Source: Mucilaginibacter sp. OK098
GTDB taxonomy: Bacteria; Bacteroidota; Bacteroidia; Sphingobacteriales; Sphingobacteriaceae
Reading direction: 5' to 3'
NCBI RefSeq assembly: GCF_900142915.1
Contig: NZ_FRCM01000006.1
Span: forward strand, 323,503 to 387,502
DNA length: 64,000 nucleotides
In this document: positions 8,861 through 16,823 of the stretch, piece by piece
Layout of the letters: each line of letters begins with the position of its first letter
How positions within the stretch are numbered: the stretch's first letter is position 1
Program-made: the position numbers and the translations under genes
The notes under the pieces: generated by a model
The model's database searches: none
What the model saw: the letters and a program-made list of their open reading frames with translations, nothing else
What the model was told of the DNA's origin: nothing

Positions 8861-9883
8861 TTACAGATTCATAGAATTTAAAATATTCCTGTTATATATT
8901 TCCTCTTTCCAGTTTAAACATTCTGTATAACCGGCAGCACATTTTGGATGGTTTTTTCTATCCATGTGTAAACATGGATGACAGGCAACGACAGAATCAA
9001 CAACCTTACCTTTAAAAACCGGGGATATTATCCTTGACTTTAACACTTCAGTAATTAATACAGTACACTTTTTTGATGCGGATTGCAATAAATGTGATGG
9101 AAAACTATCTGTACTGATCGTCCACTTTGCCGCATATGAAAGCTTTATAATATCTCCCGGCTCTTCATAAAAAAAAACTGTTTTCAAACCGGCTTCTTTA
9201 AAGCTTTCAGCTTCATTATCCTTATAAAAAAATGCATAGTAAGCACCGGGGAGAAATTGTTTAGCCCACCAAACCGGTATAAACTGACGACTTGTACCGG
9301 TTGGAAATATTATTAAATTATAACATAGATCTGCAGGTATTTCTAATTTAGGCGAGGTTGGTACCGCTCCTCCCAATTTTGCAAGCGTAATATCATAGTC
9401 CGTTTTCAATTGCGCAACAAAGGCGGCATAACTTATACTTCTAATCTTCTTTAGCCCTATTATTTCTAAGTAACCCTGGTAAACTTCAATCCATTTTGAA
9501 GAAGGAACCTGGATTATCCCTAATGAATCCGCAACACTAAACAACATCAAATTGATATAGTCTTTCAATTGCTTTTTTTTCTTATCTCGATAAACGGCGC
9601 GTTGGTAAGGGGAAATAAACTTGTTGCCTCTTAATATGGGCTTTACCAAATCTTTCAAGCCTAATGACGAATAGCTATATTTCATTACAGCATCTTTTTG
9701 GGTAACAATAGTCAGCCTGTCGCCAAAAACAAACTCAGCCAAATTTTTAAAAAGATAAGGGATCTTAATTTCAAACTTGTATTCCGGCAATAAAGCTGCG
9801 GCAGAATAAAAGCTTACCAAACGCATCCATATATCTCCGTTTCCTCCTTTTACAGAATCGATTTCAATTGATTTATATTTCAT
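8861..9883 (-). CDS. GT9-like (heptosyltransferase-fold) protein with C-terminal cysteine cluster
   Basis: I take the ATG at 9883 (340 residues); an in-frame TTG three codons upstream is less likely. The protein resembles ADP-heptose:LPS heptosyltransferase-type GT-B enzymes: an N-terminal KGGNGDIWMRL loop, a second-domain start LIIFPTGTSRQFIPVWWAK (strand plus loop that in GT9 binds the nucleotide), and STDSFPSHLLQSASKKCTVL, matching the GT9 T-D-S-x-x-x-H-L-A region. The last 40 residues hold four cysteines (301, 304, 315, 322) in a C-x2-C-x10-C-x6-C array with histidines, which could bind metal. GT9 assignment is by motif only. Likely a sugar transferase of the locus. Confidence 0.6.
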   Translation of the reverse strand: MKYKSIEIDSVKGGNGDIWMRLVSFYSAAALLPEYKFEIKIPYLFKNLAEFVFGDRLTIVTQKDAVMKYSYSSLGLKDLVKPILRGNKFISPYQRAVYRDKKKKQLKDYINLMLFSVADSLGIIQVPSSKWIEVYQGYLEIIGLKKIRSISYAAFVAQLKTDYDITLAKLGGAVPTSPKLEIPADLCYNLIIFPTGTSRQFIPVWWAKQFLPGAYYAFFYKDNEAESFKEAGLKTVFFYEEPGDIIKLSYAAKWTISTDSFPSHLLQSASKKCTVLITEVLKSRIISPVFKGKVVDSVVACHPCLHMDRKNHPKCAAGYTECLNWKEEIYNRNILNSMNL

Positions 9884-9984
9884 TAGGGACAACCATTTTT
9901 ATTTTATCCGGTATTTTGTTTGAATTATTGCAGGTTCATTACACTTAAATTTAATGTATTTGACCTGCTGTCTATAGCAAATTT

Positions 9985-11091
9985 CTACGTTGGGCGACGA
10001 GATAAATAATTTCGCTTTCTTATATAGAATTGAGACAGATACTTAAATAAATTAACCCACAAAAAACGTTGTTTTTCCAAAGCAATTCCGATAATGATCG
10101 ATACGGTCAATACCACTGAGAACGGCAGCCACAGGTCAACAACTTTATTGAATTTATGATGAAAGACCGTGCTCCATAAAATCAACAGGGGATTATGTAA
10201 TACATATAAAGGAAAAGTAAGGTTCGCAATAGTTCTAAGCTGTTTTGATTGTTTAAAAACTATACGGCTGGAGGGTATCAACCAAAGACCCAAACCAATA
10301 AAGAAACCAACTATCCAATCACTTATAAATTGGCTGGCAAAATATAATGGCGGCTTTCCAATTTTGAATGGAAGTGGCGAAATATATTTAACAACCAGGA
10401 ATACTATGATAAAGCTAAGCAGAACCAGTAACCATGAAAATAATGAACTAAGTTTGGGGCTACGGATGCGATATGCAAAATAACCAGTTAGCCAAATTGG
10501 CATCATTAAAAGTATTTTTGGCCCGGCAACTAAACAGGCGAATACAGGTAACAGGTAAGAGCGCCACCCCGTTTTACGATAAAACCAAAGACCAAAAATC
10601 ACATAGTACCAAAATTCAAAACTTAATGACCAAAGGGGGCCATTCATTGCCGGCGCAGCTGAAAAAAACCAAATTTCATTAAGAAACAGCCCTGATATAA
10701 TATACCTGAGCAAAGGGTTGTTCCTTGAAAAATACGAATGCATTTCGGGATTAATATTACTAACAATTATTTCGCAAATTGCAGTAATGAGTAAAGCAGG
10801 TAATACTACTGAACTTAATTTGCTGAAACGGGCTTGCATATACTGCATGCCCCCCCGATTGGTTTCTGTTGTAGTGTAAGCAATTACATACCCGGATAAT
10901 ACAAAAAATATAACGACTGCCAGATGTGCTAAATCATCTATTTTATATAAAACTGTTAAAGGGCGAAACCAAAGATAAAGAATGTGAAAAACAAAAACCA
11001 TTAAAGCAGCTAATATCCTTAGTCCATCCAGAACAACTCCGTCGAATCCTGTAATCGCTCGCGGTGAATTAATAGTTGGGGCCTTTGTCAT
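9985..11091 (-). CDS. Acyltransferase family 3 membrane protein
   Basis: A 368-residue multi-pass protein. FDGVVLDGLRILAALMVFVF followed by H is the family opening with the arginine and the putative catalytic histidine in helix 1; LWSLSFEFWYYVIFGLWFY is the conserved central segment and NPLLILWSTVFHH a late helix. It would transfer acetyl or a longer acyl group to the exported glycan. It lies 44 bases after the DUF4254 gene and 101 bases before the GT9-like gene on the same strand. The acyl donor and the acceptor sugar cannot be told. Confidence 0.88.
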   Translation of the reverse strand: MTKAPTINSPRAITGFDGVVLDGLRILAALMVFVFHILYLWFRPLTVLYKIDDLAHLAVVIFFVLSGYVIAYTTTETNRGGMQYMQARFSKLSSVVLPALLITAICEIIVSNINPEMHSYFSRNNPLLRYIISGLFLNEIWFFSAAPAMNGPLWSLSFEFWYYVIFGLWFYRKTGWRSYLLPVFACLVAGPKILLMMPIWLTGYFAYRIRSPKLSSLFSWLLVLLSFIIVFLVVKYISPLPFKIGKPPLYFASQFISDWIVGFFIGLGLWLIPSSRIVFKQSKQLRTIANLTFPLYVLHNPLLILWSTVFHHKFNKVVDLWLPFSVVLTVSIIIGIALEKQRFLWVNLFKYLSQFYIRKRNYLSRRPT

Positions 11092-11135
11092 AATAAATCC
11101 TGGTTATCAGTTCATAAATCTTAGTCTTGGTATTT

Positions 11136-11729
11136 TCACTTCTTATTATATAACTGCGGGTTTAAACTTGGGTCGTTGTACATCTTCAACTGCCGGTAAA
11201 CCTTAAACCCTAATGTTCCTTTTTCCAATTGATGCAAAACATCTGTTAAGCAAACAGACAAATCTTTTATCTGCTGCTCCAGTATAGCAACCTTTTCTTT
11301 ACAATTAAACCTATGCGCCTCCGTTGCGCTTGGCCTCACCGCTTCTTCAAGCATATGGTATTTTTTTAAGGCCATAATTGATAGCCTGTCAATCATCATT
11401 CCGGGGGTTTCAGAATGAAGTTTTTCAGCCATTAAAACATTGTTAGTTTTTAACCAGGTAAGGATCCATTCATCAATACTTTCCATAGAATTATTCCTCT
11501 GCTGATTATAATGATCAATATTTCTTTTAGCTTCTACCATTCGCACAGGATCGATATCTTTTATTCTTGCAATATCCTCTTCGTGCCATAATTGATAATT
11601 CCAATAATTATTTTCAACAATGAATTTTATCGGCAATTTTTCTTCAGTAAAATGTTTATTTGTGTGCCACTCATAAATATTTTCAGCCTGAAGATTAACT
11701 ATTTCATTTACTGTTAGTATCATAAGCAT
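11136..11729 (-). CDS. DUF4254 protein of the polysaccharide locus
   Basis: A 197-residue, mostly helical soluble protein with no signal peptide. NNYWNYQLWHEEDIARIKD and AKRNIDHYNQQRNNSMESID are the conserved DUF4254 motifs: a tryptophan-rich stretch with an acidic D/E pair, then the ID..NQ.R segment. The C-terminal part CKEKVAILEQQIKDLSVCL is a likely coiled coil. The family has no established biochemical role but recurs beside glycosyltransferases in Bacteroidota. Here it overlaps the end of a GT4 gene by 26 bases; an internal ATG at 11723 is an alternative start. A partner or regulator of sugar transfer is an inference from context only. Confidence 0.82.
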   Translation of the reverse strand: MLMILTVNEIVNLQAENIYEWHTNKHFTEEKLPIKFIVENNYWNYQLWHEEDIARIKDIDPVRMVEAKRNIDHYNQQRNNSMESIDEWILTWLKTNNVLMAEKLHSETPGMMIDRLSIMALKKYHMLEEAVRPSATEAHRFNCKEKVAILEQQIKDLSVCLTDVLHQLEKGTLGFKVYRQLKMYNDPSLNPQLYNKK

Positions 11730-12837
11730 TTATTAAACTTAAAAATGATTTGGCTATGTAATTCACTCCCCACTTGTATGGATCTCTATTGAATAAGAAG
11801 TCCTCATTATACTTTTTTATATCGGCATCATATTCAGGAATATAATCACTCCCCGGAATAAGGACCTCCAGGCTATGATATCGCATTGCTGCATATACAC
11901 CGCTTTTCCCAATGTGCTCTTTCGGTGTACAGGAAATACCTAAATCCATTATTTGAAAAAGTTGCGATACGTTTTCAGGTGATTGCTCTCCCAATTGAAA
12001 AAAAGATATTTTATTGCTGAATAACTCCTTTAACCTGCTAAACTCCTTTATTCCCTCTTCACTAATTCTACCAAAAGACAGGAATAGCAAGTTTGGATTC
12101 TTTTGTGCAGCTAAATTTAATTGGGAGTTTAATGCTTCTTCTAATTTAGCCTGAGGGTAGAGGCTTCCAAAGATCCCGATAACCCTATATTCTTTATCGT
12201 TTTTGCCATCTATTTGCAGTAGTTCGTTTATCTCACTTAAAAAACTGCTATTCTTTTTTGCTAATGGGATGTTACTAAATAAAGGCAGGATCTCTGCTGT
12301 AATATTACTATCATCCAATATCATTTTATATAAACCATTGCTTGTAGTAATAACAGGCGGTTTTAAGGCCCATACAATAGATATAATAATTTCCCTTTGT
12401 AAAAAACCATAAATCTTGTGCTTTAATGGAGATAGCTTGGTTATACCTGTCCAGATCTCATGAAACATAATGTGCCAGCGCCTGCCTTTTCCCAAATTTG
12501 ATAATTGGTTGCCCAGGCCAAAAGGCAAACCCTTTGGATGATACCCAAATATCACAAATTGAAGACTTAACCATTCCGGGTCAAAATCATCAATGTATTG
12601 TTTCGCGTTGTTTATCCTGTCTTTTACTGTCCATACAGAAGGCAGTCGTAATACAGGCAGCTCAATGCCGTCGCCGTCCTGGCTTCCAATAAATTTATTT
12701 AAAATATGTTTATCATTAATAGCTAATACAGATACAATATGCCCCTGTCTTATTAGTTCAGAGGCCAGGCAGCGTGAATAATCACCAACGCCATCTTTGC
12801 CCGGTTCAAGGGAGGTACATATAAATAAGATCTTCAT
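11704..12837 (-). CDS. Glycosyltransferase family 4-like
   Basis: The start chosen is the ATG at 12837, which forms an ATGA overlap with the stop of the acetyltransferase gene and gives the natural opening MKILFICTSLEPGKDGVGDY. The longer frame from 12876 adds 13 residues inside the upstream gene. The resulting 377-residue protein has GT-B features: YSRCLASELIRQGHIVSVLA helix-strand, a domain-2 start VIGIFGSLYPQAKLEEAL, and a divergent EX7E region near CTPKEHIGKSGVYAAMRYH. The second glutamate of EX7E is not obvious, so it may belong to a divergent GT4 subgroup. It acts on a lipid-linked intermediate in the cytoplasm; sugar unknown. Confidence 0.8.
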   Translation of the reverse strand: MKILFICTSLEPGKDGVGDYSRCLASELIRQGHIVSVLAINDKHILNKFIGSQDGDGIELPVLRLPSVWTVKDRINNAKQYIDDFDPEWLSLQFVIFGYHPKGLPFGLGNQLSNLGKGRRWHIMFHEIWTGITKLSPLKHKIYGFLQREIIISIVWALKPPVITTSNGLYKMILDDSNITAEILPLFSNIPLAKKNSSFLSEINELLQIDGKNDKEYRVIGIFGSLYPQAKLEEALNSQLNLAAQKNPNLLFLSFGRISEEGIKEFSRLKELFSNKISFFQLGEQSPENVSQLFQIMDLGISCTPKEHIGKSGVYAAMRYHSLEVLIPGSDYIPEYDADIKKYNEDFLFNRDPYKWGVNYIAKSFLSLINAYDTNSK

Positions 12838-13406
12838 TTTCGCTCTCCTATTTTCTTTGCCGGTATGCCAGCCCAAATTTCATATGATGGGATTGATTTA
12901 GTTACAACCGCCCCCGCTGCAACAATTGACCCTGCTCCAATTTCGACCCCTTTTAATACAACCACATTACAACCCAGCCAAACGTCCTCACCAATTTCAA
13001 TGGGTATTTCCAGGCCTGCCTGGTCCCTAAAAAGTTTATTTGGCAAAATTCCATGGTCATGATCTATGAATTTGCACCCGGATGCAATTAATGAATTATC
13101 ACCAACCGTAATGCCTTTACGGATGTTAAACTCGCACCCCGCTCCTATAAAAACATTGTTTCCAATCCTGATGGATAGCTCCTTTTTCCAAACTCCATCA
13201 TATTTGAAAGATATATTCGGTTCTAAAGAACATTTTTCGCCAATTGTAACCTGGTGAGGCCAGGTAACAAATAGTTTTGGCAAAATAGTGCCAGATCCAA
13301 CTTTCATCCCCTGAACCGAAAAAAAAAGTCTTCTTAAAAACCCAATGAACCCATTGTAATATCTGATCCGAAGCAAAAAAAAACTTTGTTGTATTATGTA
13401 CTTCAT
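12834..13406 (-). CDS. Left-handed beta-helix (hexapeptide) acyltransferase
   Basis: A 190-residue protein made mostly of hexapeptide turns ([LIV]-G-x4). The turns include IRIGNNVFIGAGCEF, ITVGDNSLIASGCKF, IEIGEDVWLGCNVVVL and VEIGAGSIVAAGAVV. DHDHG at about residues 116-120 holds the histidine expected to deprotonate the acceptor hydroxyl, and SYEIWAGIPAKKIGER is the usual C-terminal cap of WcaF/CatB-type acetyltransferases. It would be a cytosolic acetyl-CoA-dependent trimer acting on a nucleotide- or lipid-linked sugar. It starts 5 bases after the stop of the neighbouring beta-helix gene, and its stop overlaps the next start. Related to the product of 14924-15481. Confidence 0.88.
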   Translation of the reverse strand: MKYIIQQSFFLLRIRYYNGFIGFLRRLFFSVQGMKVGSGTILPKLFVTWPHQVTIGEKCSLEPNISFKYDGVWKKELSIRIGNNVFIGAGCEFNIRKGITVGDNSLIASGCKFIDHDHGILPNKLFRDQAGLEIPIEIGEDVWLGCNVVVLKGVEIGAGSIVAAGAVVTKSIPSYEIWAGIPAKKIGERK

Positions 13407-13411
13407 CCTTC

Positions 13412-13993
13412 TTAGTGAAAAAGCCTTTTGTAGCTGCCTGAATAACTTATGTTTTTATTTCTGATTTTTTTTAAAGCTGCCGGGGCGCCAAAATAAATCC
13501 CATAGGGTTCTGTTGACGAAGTTAATAGGGACATTGCCCCCAATACCGAACCTGTTTTTAATGTACAGCTTTTCAAAACCAAAGCATTGTATCCAATAAA
13601 TACGTAATCTTCAATAATTATTGCACCAGTCAATCCCCTGGCTCCCTCGTCGTTTAAATCATGACTTGCCGTAATTAAACTCACTTTAGGGGAGATCGAT
13701 ACATTACTGCCAATTTCTATCCCACCCCTGTTATCTATATGGCAAAACTGGTTAATTGTACTATTTTCTTTAATAGAAAATAATCCCGGTGAATTAAAAT
13801 GACAGCCCAAATGAATACTGGAGCCTTTTCCTATTTTGAAATTCATTATACTTTTATAATATGCCAGTCTTACAAAATGGAAAGGGATATAGGCAATTAT
13901 AAAATTGCAAAACCAAATTTTAAATTCCGACAAAATATATTTGATGCGTCTCAAAATAGTTGTGATATTAATTCCTTTTATAAAACCGGCCAA
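13412..13993 (-). CDS. Left-handed beta-helix acyltransferase
   Basis: A 193-residue hexapeptide-repeat protein. The N-terminal 45 residues are amphipathic and hydrophobic (FCNFIIAYIPFHFVRLAYYK), as in many EPS acetyltransferases. GGIEIGSNVSISPKVSLI, GAIIIEDYVFIGYNALVL and CTLKTGSVLGAMSLLT are beta-helix coils; ASHDLND carries the likely catalytic histidine, and GIYFGAPAALKKIR is the capping motif. There is no ATG at the N-terminus: the frame opens with TTG at 13993, which overlaps the upstream stop by 26 bases, and another TTG at 13954 would avoid the overlap. The start is therefore uncertain. Likely an O-acetyltransferase for the repeat unit. Confidence 0.83.
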   Translation of the reverse strand: MAGFIKGINITTILRRIKYILSEFKIWFCNFIIAYIPFHFVRLAYYKSIMNFKIGKGSSIHLGCHFNSPGLFSIKENSTINQFCHIDNRGGIEIGSNVSISPKVSLITASHDLNDEGARGLTGAIIIEDYVFIGYNALVLKSCTLKTGSVLGAMSLLTSSTEPYGIYFGAPAALKKIRNKNISYSGSYKRLFH

Positions 13994-14915
13994 TTAACGC
14001 GGCCGTTTTGATTGACAGTTGCTTTAATTTAATATAACCATCCCCATAACATTTGACAGGAGATTTCACATTAAGCCAAAATTCACGGTCTGCATTACCG
14101 GGAGCATTTCCTCTAAATGCGGAGGTCATGTAATTTTTTTGCCATGGTTTTGGCGTCCCAATTGCATGCGACATGGTAAACCCGCCACCTATAAAGTCCA
14201 TGCCCTCCGGGCCCATTTCGCTGATAGGAGATTCACAACACATTGCAGCAATGTTTAACGCATCCTGGTCATGTGCAAAAAACAAATTGGATCTATCTTT
14301 TGAATGTGCAAATTGATTTACATTGAGTGAGTAATGTTCTGATGCGACCTTTATAATATCTTTCCAAACGTGGATGAATTCAATATTTTCTCGTAGTACG
14401 GCACAAAACCCGCTATTAATATACGAGCCAATATTATGGGTAATCTTTCTGTTGCTTTTGAACACTACCTGCTCCCATCCTTTTCTAATAGGGTGAGATG
14501 AAGGCATATCATTACTTATAATTTCGTGTACCAATGAAACCCCATAGTTCATCCACGTTTCATAGAATGTCCATTTACATTTAATTACAATATCCGGATC
14601 AAAATAAATAACGCCACTGAGATCCCTGTTTATTTTTTCGAAAAGAAACAGCATGAATGTTGGCTTATAGTTGGCCAAATGAAATTCAGTATCAATGGGC
14701 AGAAAGTGCAAAGTAATTTCCTGGTTTAGTTCAAAAGTAGCTGCACCAACCCACCCTAATTCCGGGTTTTCCTTTACAGAAGCCCATGGGGGTACCGCTC
14801 CTTTATAGCCCACATAAATTTCTCCGCGATAGCCATTTTTGTAAGCTGAATTAACTAACGCCGCCAGCCCAAAATGGTAATCCTTTTCAAAAAGTGTACA
14901 TATTACAATTGCCAT
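13968..14915 (-). CDS. GT-A glycosyltransferase, GT8-like
   Basis: A 315-residue soluble protein. MAIVICTLFEKDYHFGLAAL followed by YRGEIYVGY is a nucleotide-diphospho-sugar transferase opening. VIYFDPDIVIKCKWTF carries a D-P-D version of the DxD metal site, and the later FFAHDQDALNIAAM matches the acceptor/donor-pocket aspartates of GT8-like enzymes. GGGFTMSHAIGTPKPW with its histidine resembles the C-terminal H-x-x-G-x-x-K-P-W metal ligand of GT8. This pairing of DxD and HxxGxxKPW makes the fold call fairly firm, though the annotated family may be an unnumbered one. It sits between two beta-helix acyltransferases on the same transcript. Confidence 0.75.
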   Translation of the reverse strand: MAIVICTLFEKDYHFGLAALVNSAYKNGYRGEIYVGYKGAVPPWASVKENPELGWVGAATFELNQEITLHFLPIDTEFHLANYKPTFMLFLFEKINRDLSGVIYFDPDIVIKCKWTFYETWMNYGVSLVHEIISNDMPSSHPIRKGWEQVVFKSNRKITHNIGSYINSGFCAVLRENIEFIHVWKDIIKVASEHYSLNVNQFAHSKDRSNLFFAHDQDALNIAAMCCESPISEMGPEGMDFIGGGFTMSHAIGTPKPWQKNYMTSAFRGNAPGNADREFWLNVKSPVKCYGDGYIKLKQLSIKTAALIGRFYKRN

Positions 14916-14923
14916 CAGTTAAA

Positions 14924-15481
14924 TTATCTATTCCTTATAAAACGTGCCGGGCAACCTGCCCAGATCTGGTATGCTGGTATTGATTTATTAACAACTGAGC
15001 CCGCCCCAATTACGCTTCCCTTCCCAATGGTTACCCCTTTAAGAATAACACAGTGCGTTCCTATCCACACGTCATCTTCCACTAAAATTTCCTCAAATAC
15101 ACATGGTTGTTTATTTATTAATGAATGATTGTTAATCTCATGGCCTGTATCAACAAAAGTTGTATTACTTGCAATTAAACAATCATCCCCAATTATTACC
15201 CTGGTGCTGCAGTTAAATTCACAGCCGTTACCTACAAAAACGCGCGCTCCTATGGTTATGTAATTACTGTCTGAAAAGGGCTGAGTAATTTTAAAAACCA
15301 CGTTGTCTTCTATTTCGCATTTCTTTCCTAAGGTTACTTTATTAGGCCATGCACATTCAACCTTGCCAAGGTTTGCACCATCAGATATACGCATACCTAA
15401 AAACCGAAAATATTTAATTCTTAAAAACATCTTCGCCCTTCGGATTTTATGAACTAGCAGAGCTGAATAAGTTTGCTTCAT
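14924..15481 (-). CDS. Left-handed beta-helix acyltransferase
   Basis: A 185-residue hexapeptide acyltransferase. Coils include ITIGARVFVGNGCEF, VIIGDDCLIASNTTF, ILVEDDVWIGTHCVIL and VTIGKGSVIGAGSVV. DTGHEINN has the catalytic-type histidine, and SIPAYQIWAGCPARFIRNR closes the helix. Layout and C-terminal cap match the product of 12834-13406, so the two are paralogues with different acceptors. Its ATG overlaps the stop of the Wzx-like gene by four bases, showing coupling to the flippase. It probably acetylates a precursor before export. Confidence 0.87.
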   Translation of the reverse strand: MKQTYSALLVHKIRRAKMFLRIKYFRFLGMRISDGANLGKVECAWPNKVTLGKKCEIEDNVVFKITQPFSDSNYITIGARVFVGNGCEFNCSTRVIIGDDCLIASNTTFVDTGHEINNHSLINKQPCVFEEILVEDDVWIGTHCVILKGVTIGKGSVIGAGSVVNKSIPAYQIWAGCPARFIRNR

Positions 15482-16785
15482 TCTGTAAGTTTAGTTTTAG
15501 TGTTATAGATTTGATAGAAAAAATAAATTAATATAATAATGTAGCCCACTAAAAAATCAACAATTGAAAACATCAGGACATTTTTAGTTTTTGAAAGGTC
15601 CATCGTAAAAATAAGCACCAATTGAAACAGAACATTTATCGTAATATTGATCGAGGGTTTTAATACCCATCCCCGTGAAACCACAATAGTATAAGTAATT
15701 CCCGCCAGCATTGCCAGGCAACTTGAAATGGTGATCATTAGAACTTCTGTTTTTAAGCCACCATACCCGCTGCCCAAGATCCATAATACTTCATTAGGAA
15801 AGATCATTACTATGCCAACTATAATAATTGAAATAAAAATAAGGGCGGTCTGAATTTGTATAAACCGGGAAAGCAGAATTTTTCGATCTTGTTTTAAACG
15901 TGCAAAACGCGGCACAATCAATGTAGTAAACAACGTGGTAACTACCGTTAATATAGTTGTTAAACGCCCCAAGGCGCCAATGTGCGCTATTGCTACAGTT
16001 GAACCAAAGATGGAAATCAGCCAGATAGTGATTTGCCCAGATACACAGAAGTAAATTGCTCCGGGTAATGTTCGTTTCACAATTGAGAGTATTTCCTTCT
16101 TAACTACAGGGTTACTCTCCTGTGCCGGGTCTGCATATTTAGCAGACATCTTTCTAAGTTGAAAATTCGCCCAGATACGGGGGATGCCATTTCCCAATAT
16201 TGCAATGAATGTCCATGGAAACAATAGCAATGAACCCGTTATCAATATAAACCGGCCAATACCAGTGGCAACCTGGTTTTTTTGCAGCCGTTTTATATCC
16301 TGGTGCAGTTTCGAGGCTGTTTCAAGTAAACTATCTGATAATGCTGCAAAAAATGCAGGAATCATCGATAGGATTATCAATACTGAAAATAATATACTTG
16401 CTCCGTGATGAACTAATAAATAAAATAAAATTGGCATTGAAACTAACAGGCTCACTATGCCAAATTTTTTCCTTAGCTCTAAGCCGGTGTTAAGTACCAC
16501 CCCTAGTTTCTGACGGTCTTGCCAAACCTTACCGCCGTGTGCCATTACCCCTGTAGAGATCCCGCCATCAGCCAGCACCGTCATGGTACCCAGCATTGTA
16601 TTGGCTAACGTATATAAGGCATATTCCTTTGTAGGCAAGAGCCTGATGATTAATATCCCACTTAATAAACCAACAAATTGAACAACAATTTGCGCCCCGC
16701 CAGTGATAGAAATAAGTTTAACCCACTCAATTGCCTTCGCATATTTTGGCGCTTTATTTTTCAAACTATGGGTTAGTTCGCTCAT
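15478..16785 (-). CDS. Wzx-like polysaccharide flippase
   Basis: A 435-residue membrane protein with about twelve helices, including GGAQIVVQFVGLLSGILIIR at about 30-49 and LLPTKEYALYTLANTMLG just after. This strand-loop layout is typical of polysaccharide-transport (MATE-like PST/Wzx) proteins. It would flip the undecaprenyl-diphosphate-linked repeat unit to the periplasmic side for the polymerase. It lies between the Wzc-like gene (38 bases upstream) and the coupled acetyltransferase gene. Sequence conservation in this family is low, so the call rests on length, helix count and context. Confidence 0.82.
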   Translation of the reverse strand: MSELTHSLKNKAPKYAKAIEWVKLISITGGAQIVVQFVGLLSGILIIRLLPTKEYALYTLANTMLGTMTVLADGGISTGVMAHGGKVWQDRQKLGVVLNTGLELRKKFGIVSLLVSMPILFYLLVHHGASILFSVLIILSMIPAFFAALSDSLLETASKLHQDIKRLQKNQVATGIGRFILITGSLLLFPWTFIAILGNGIPRIWANFQLRKMSAKYADPAQESNPVVKKEILSIVKRTLPGAIYFCVSGQITIWLISIFGSTVAIAHIGALGRLTTILTVVTTLFTTLIVPRFARLKQDRKILLSRFIQIQTALIFISIIIVGIVMIFPNEVLWILGSGYGGLKTEVLMITISSCLAMLAGITYTIVVSRGWVLKPSINITINVLFQLVLIFTMDLSKTKNVLMFSIVDFLVGYIIILIYFFYQIYNTKTKLTE

Positions 16786-16823
16786 AGGGTAGTGATTCTT
16801 ATTATATTATGGGGCAGTCAACA

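Noticed and set aside
12838..12876. 13-residue N-terminal extension of the GT4 gene ending at 11704
   Set aside because: It lies within the upstream acetyltransferase gene; ATG 12837 gives the normal GT opening and an ATGA overlap.
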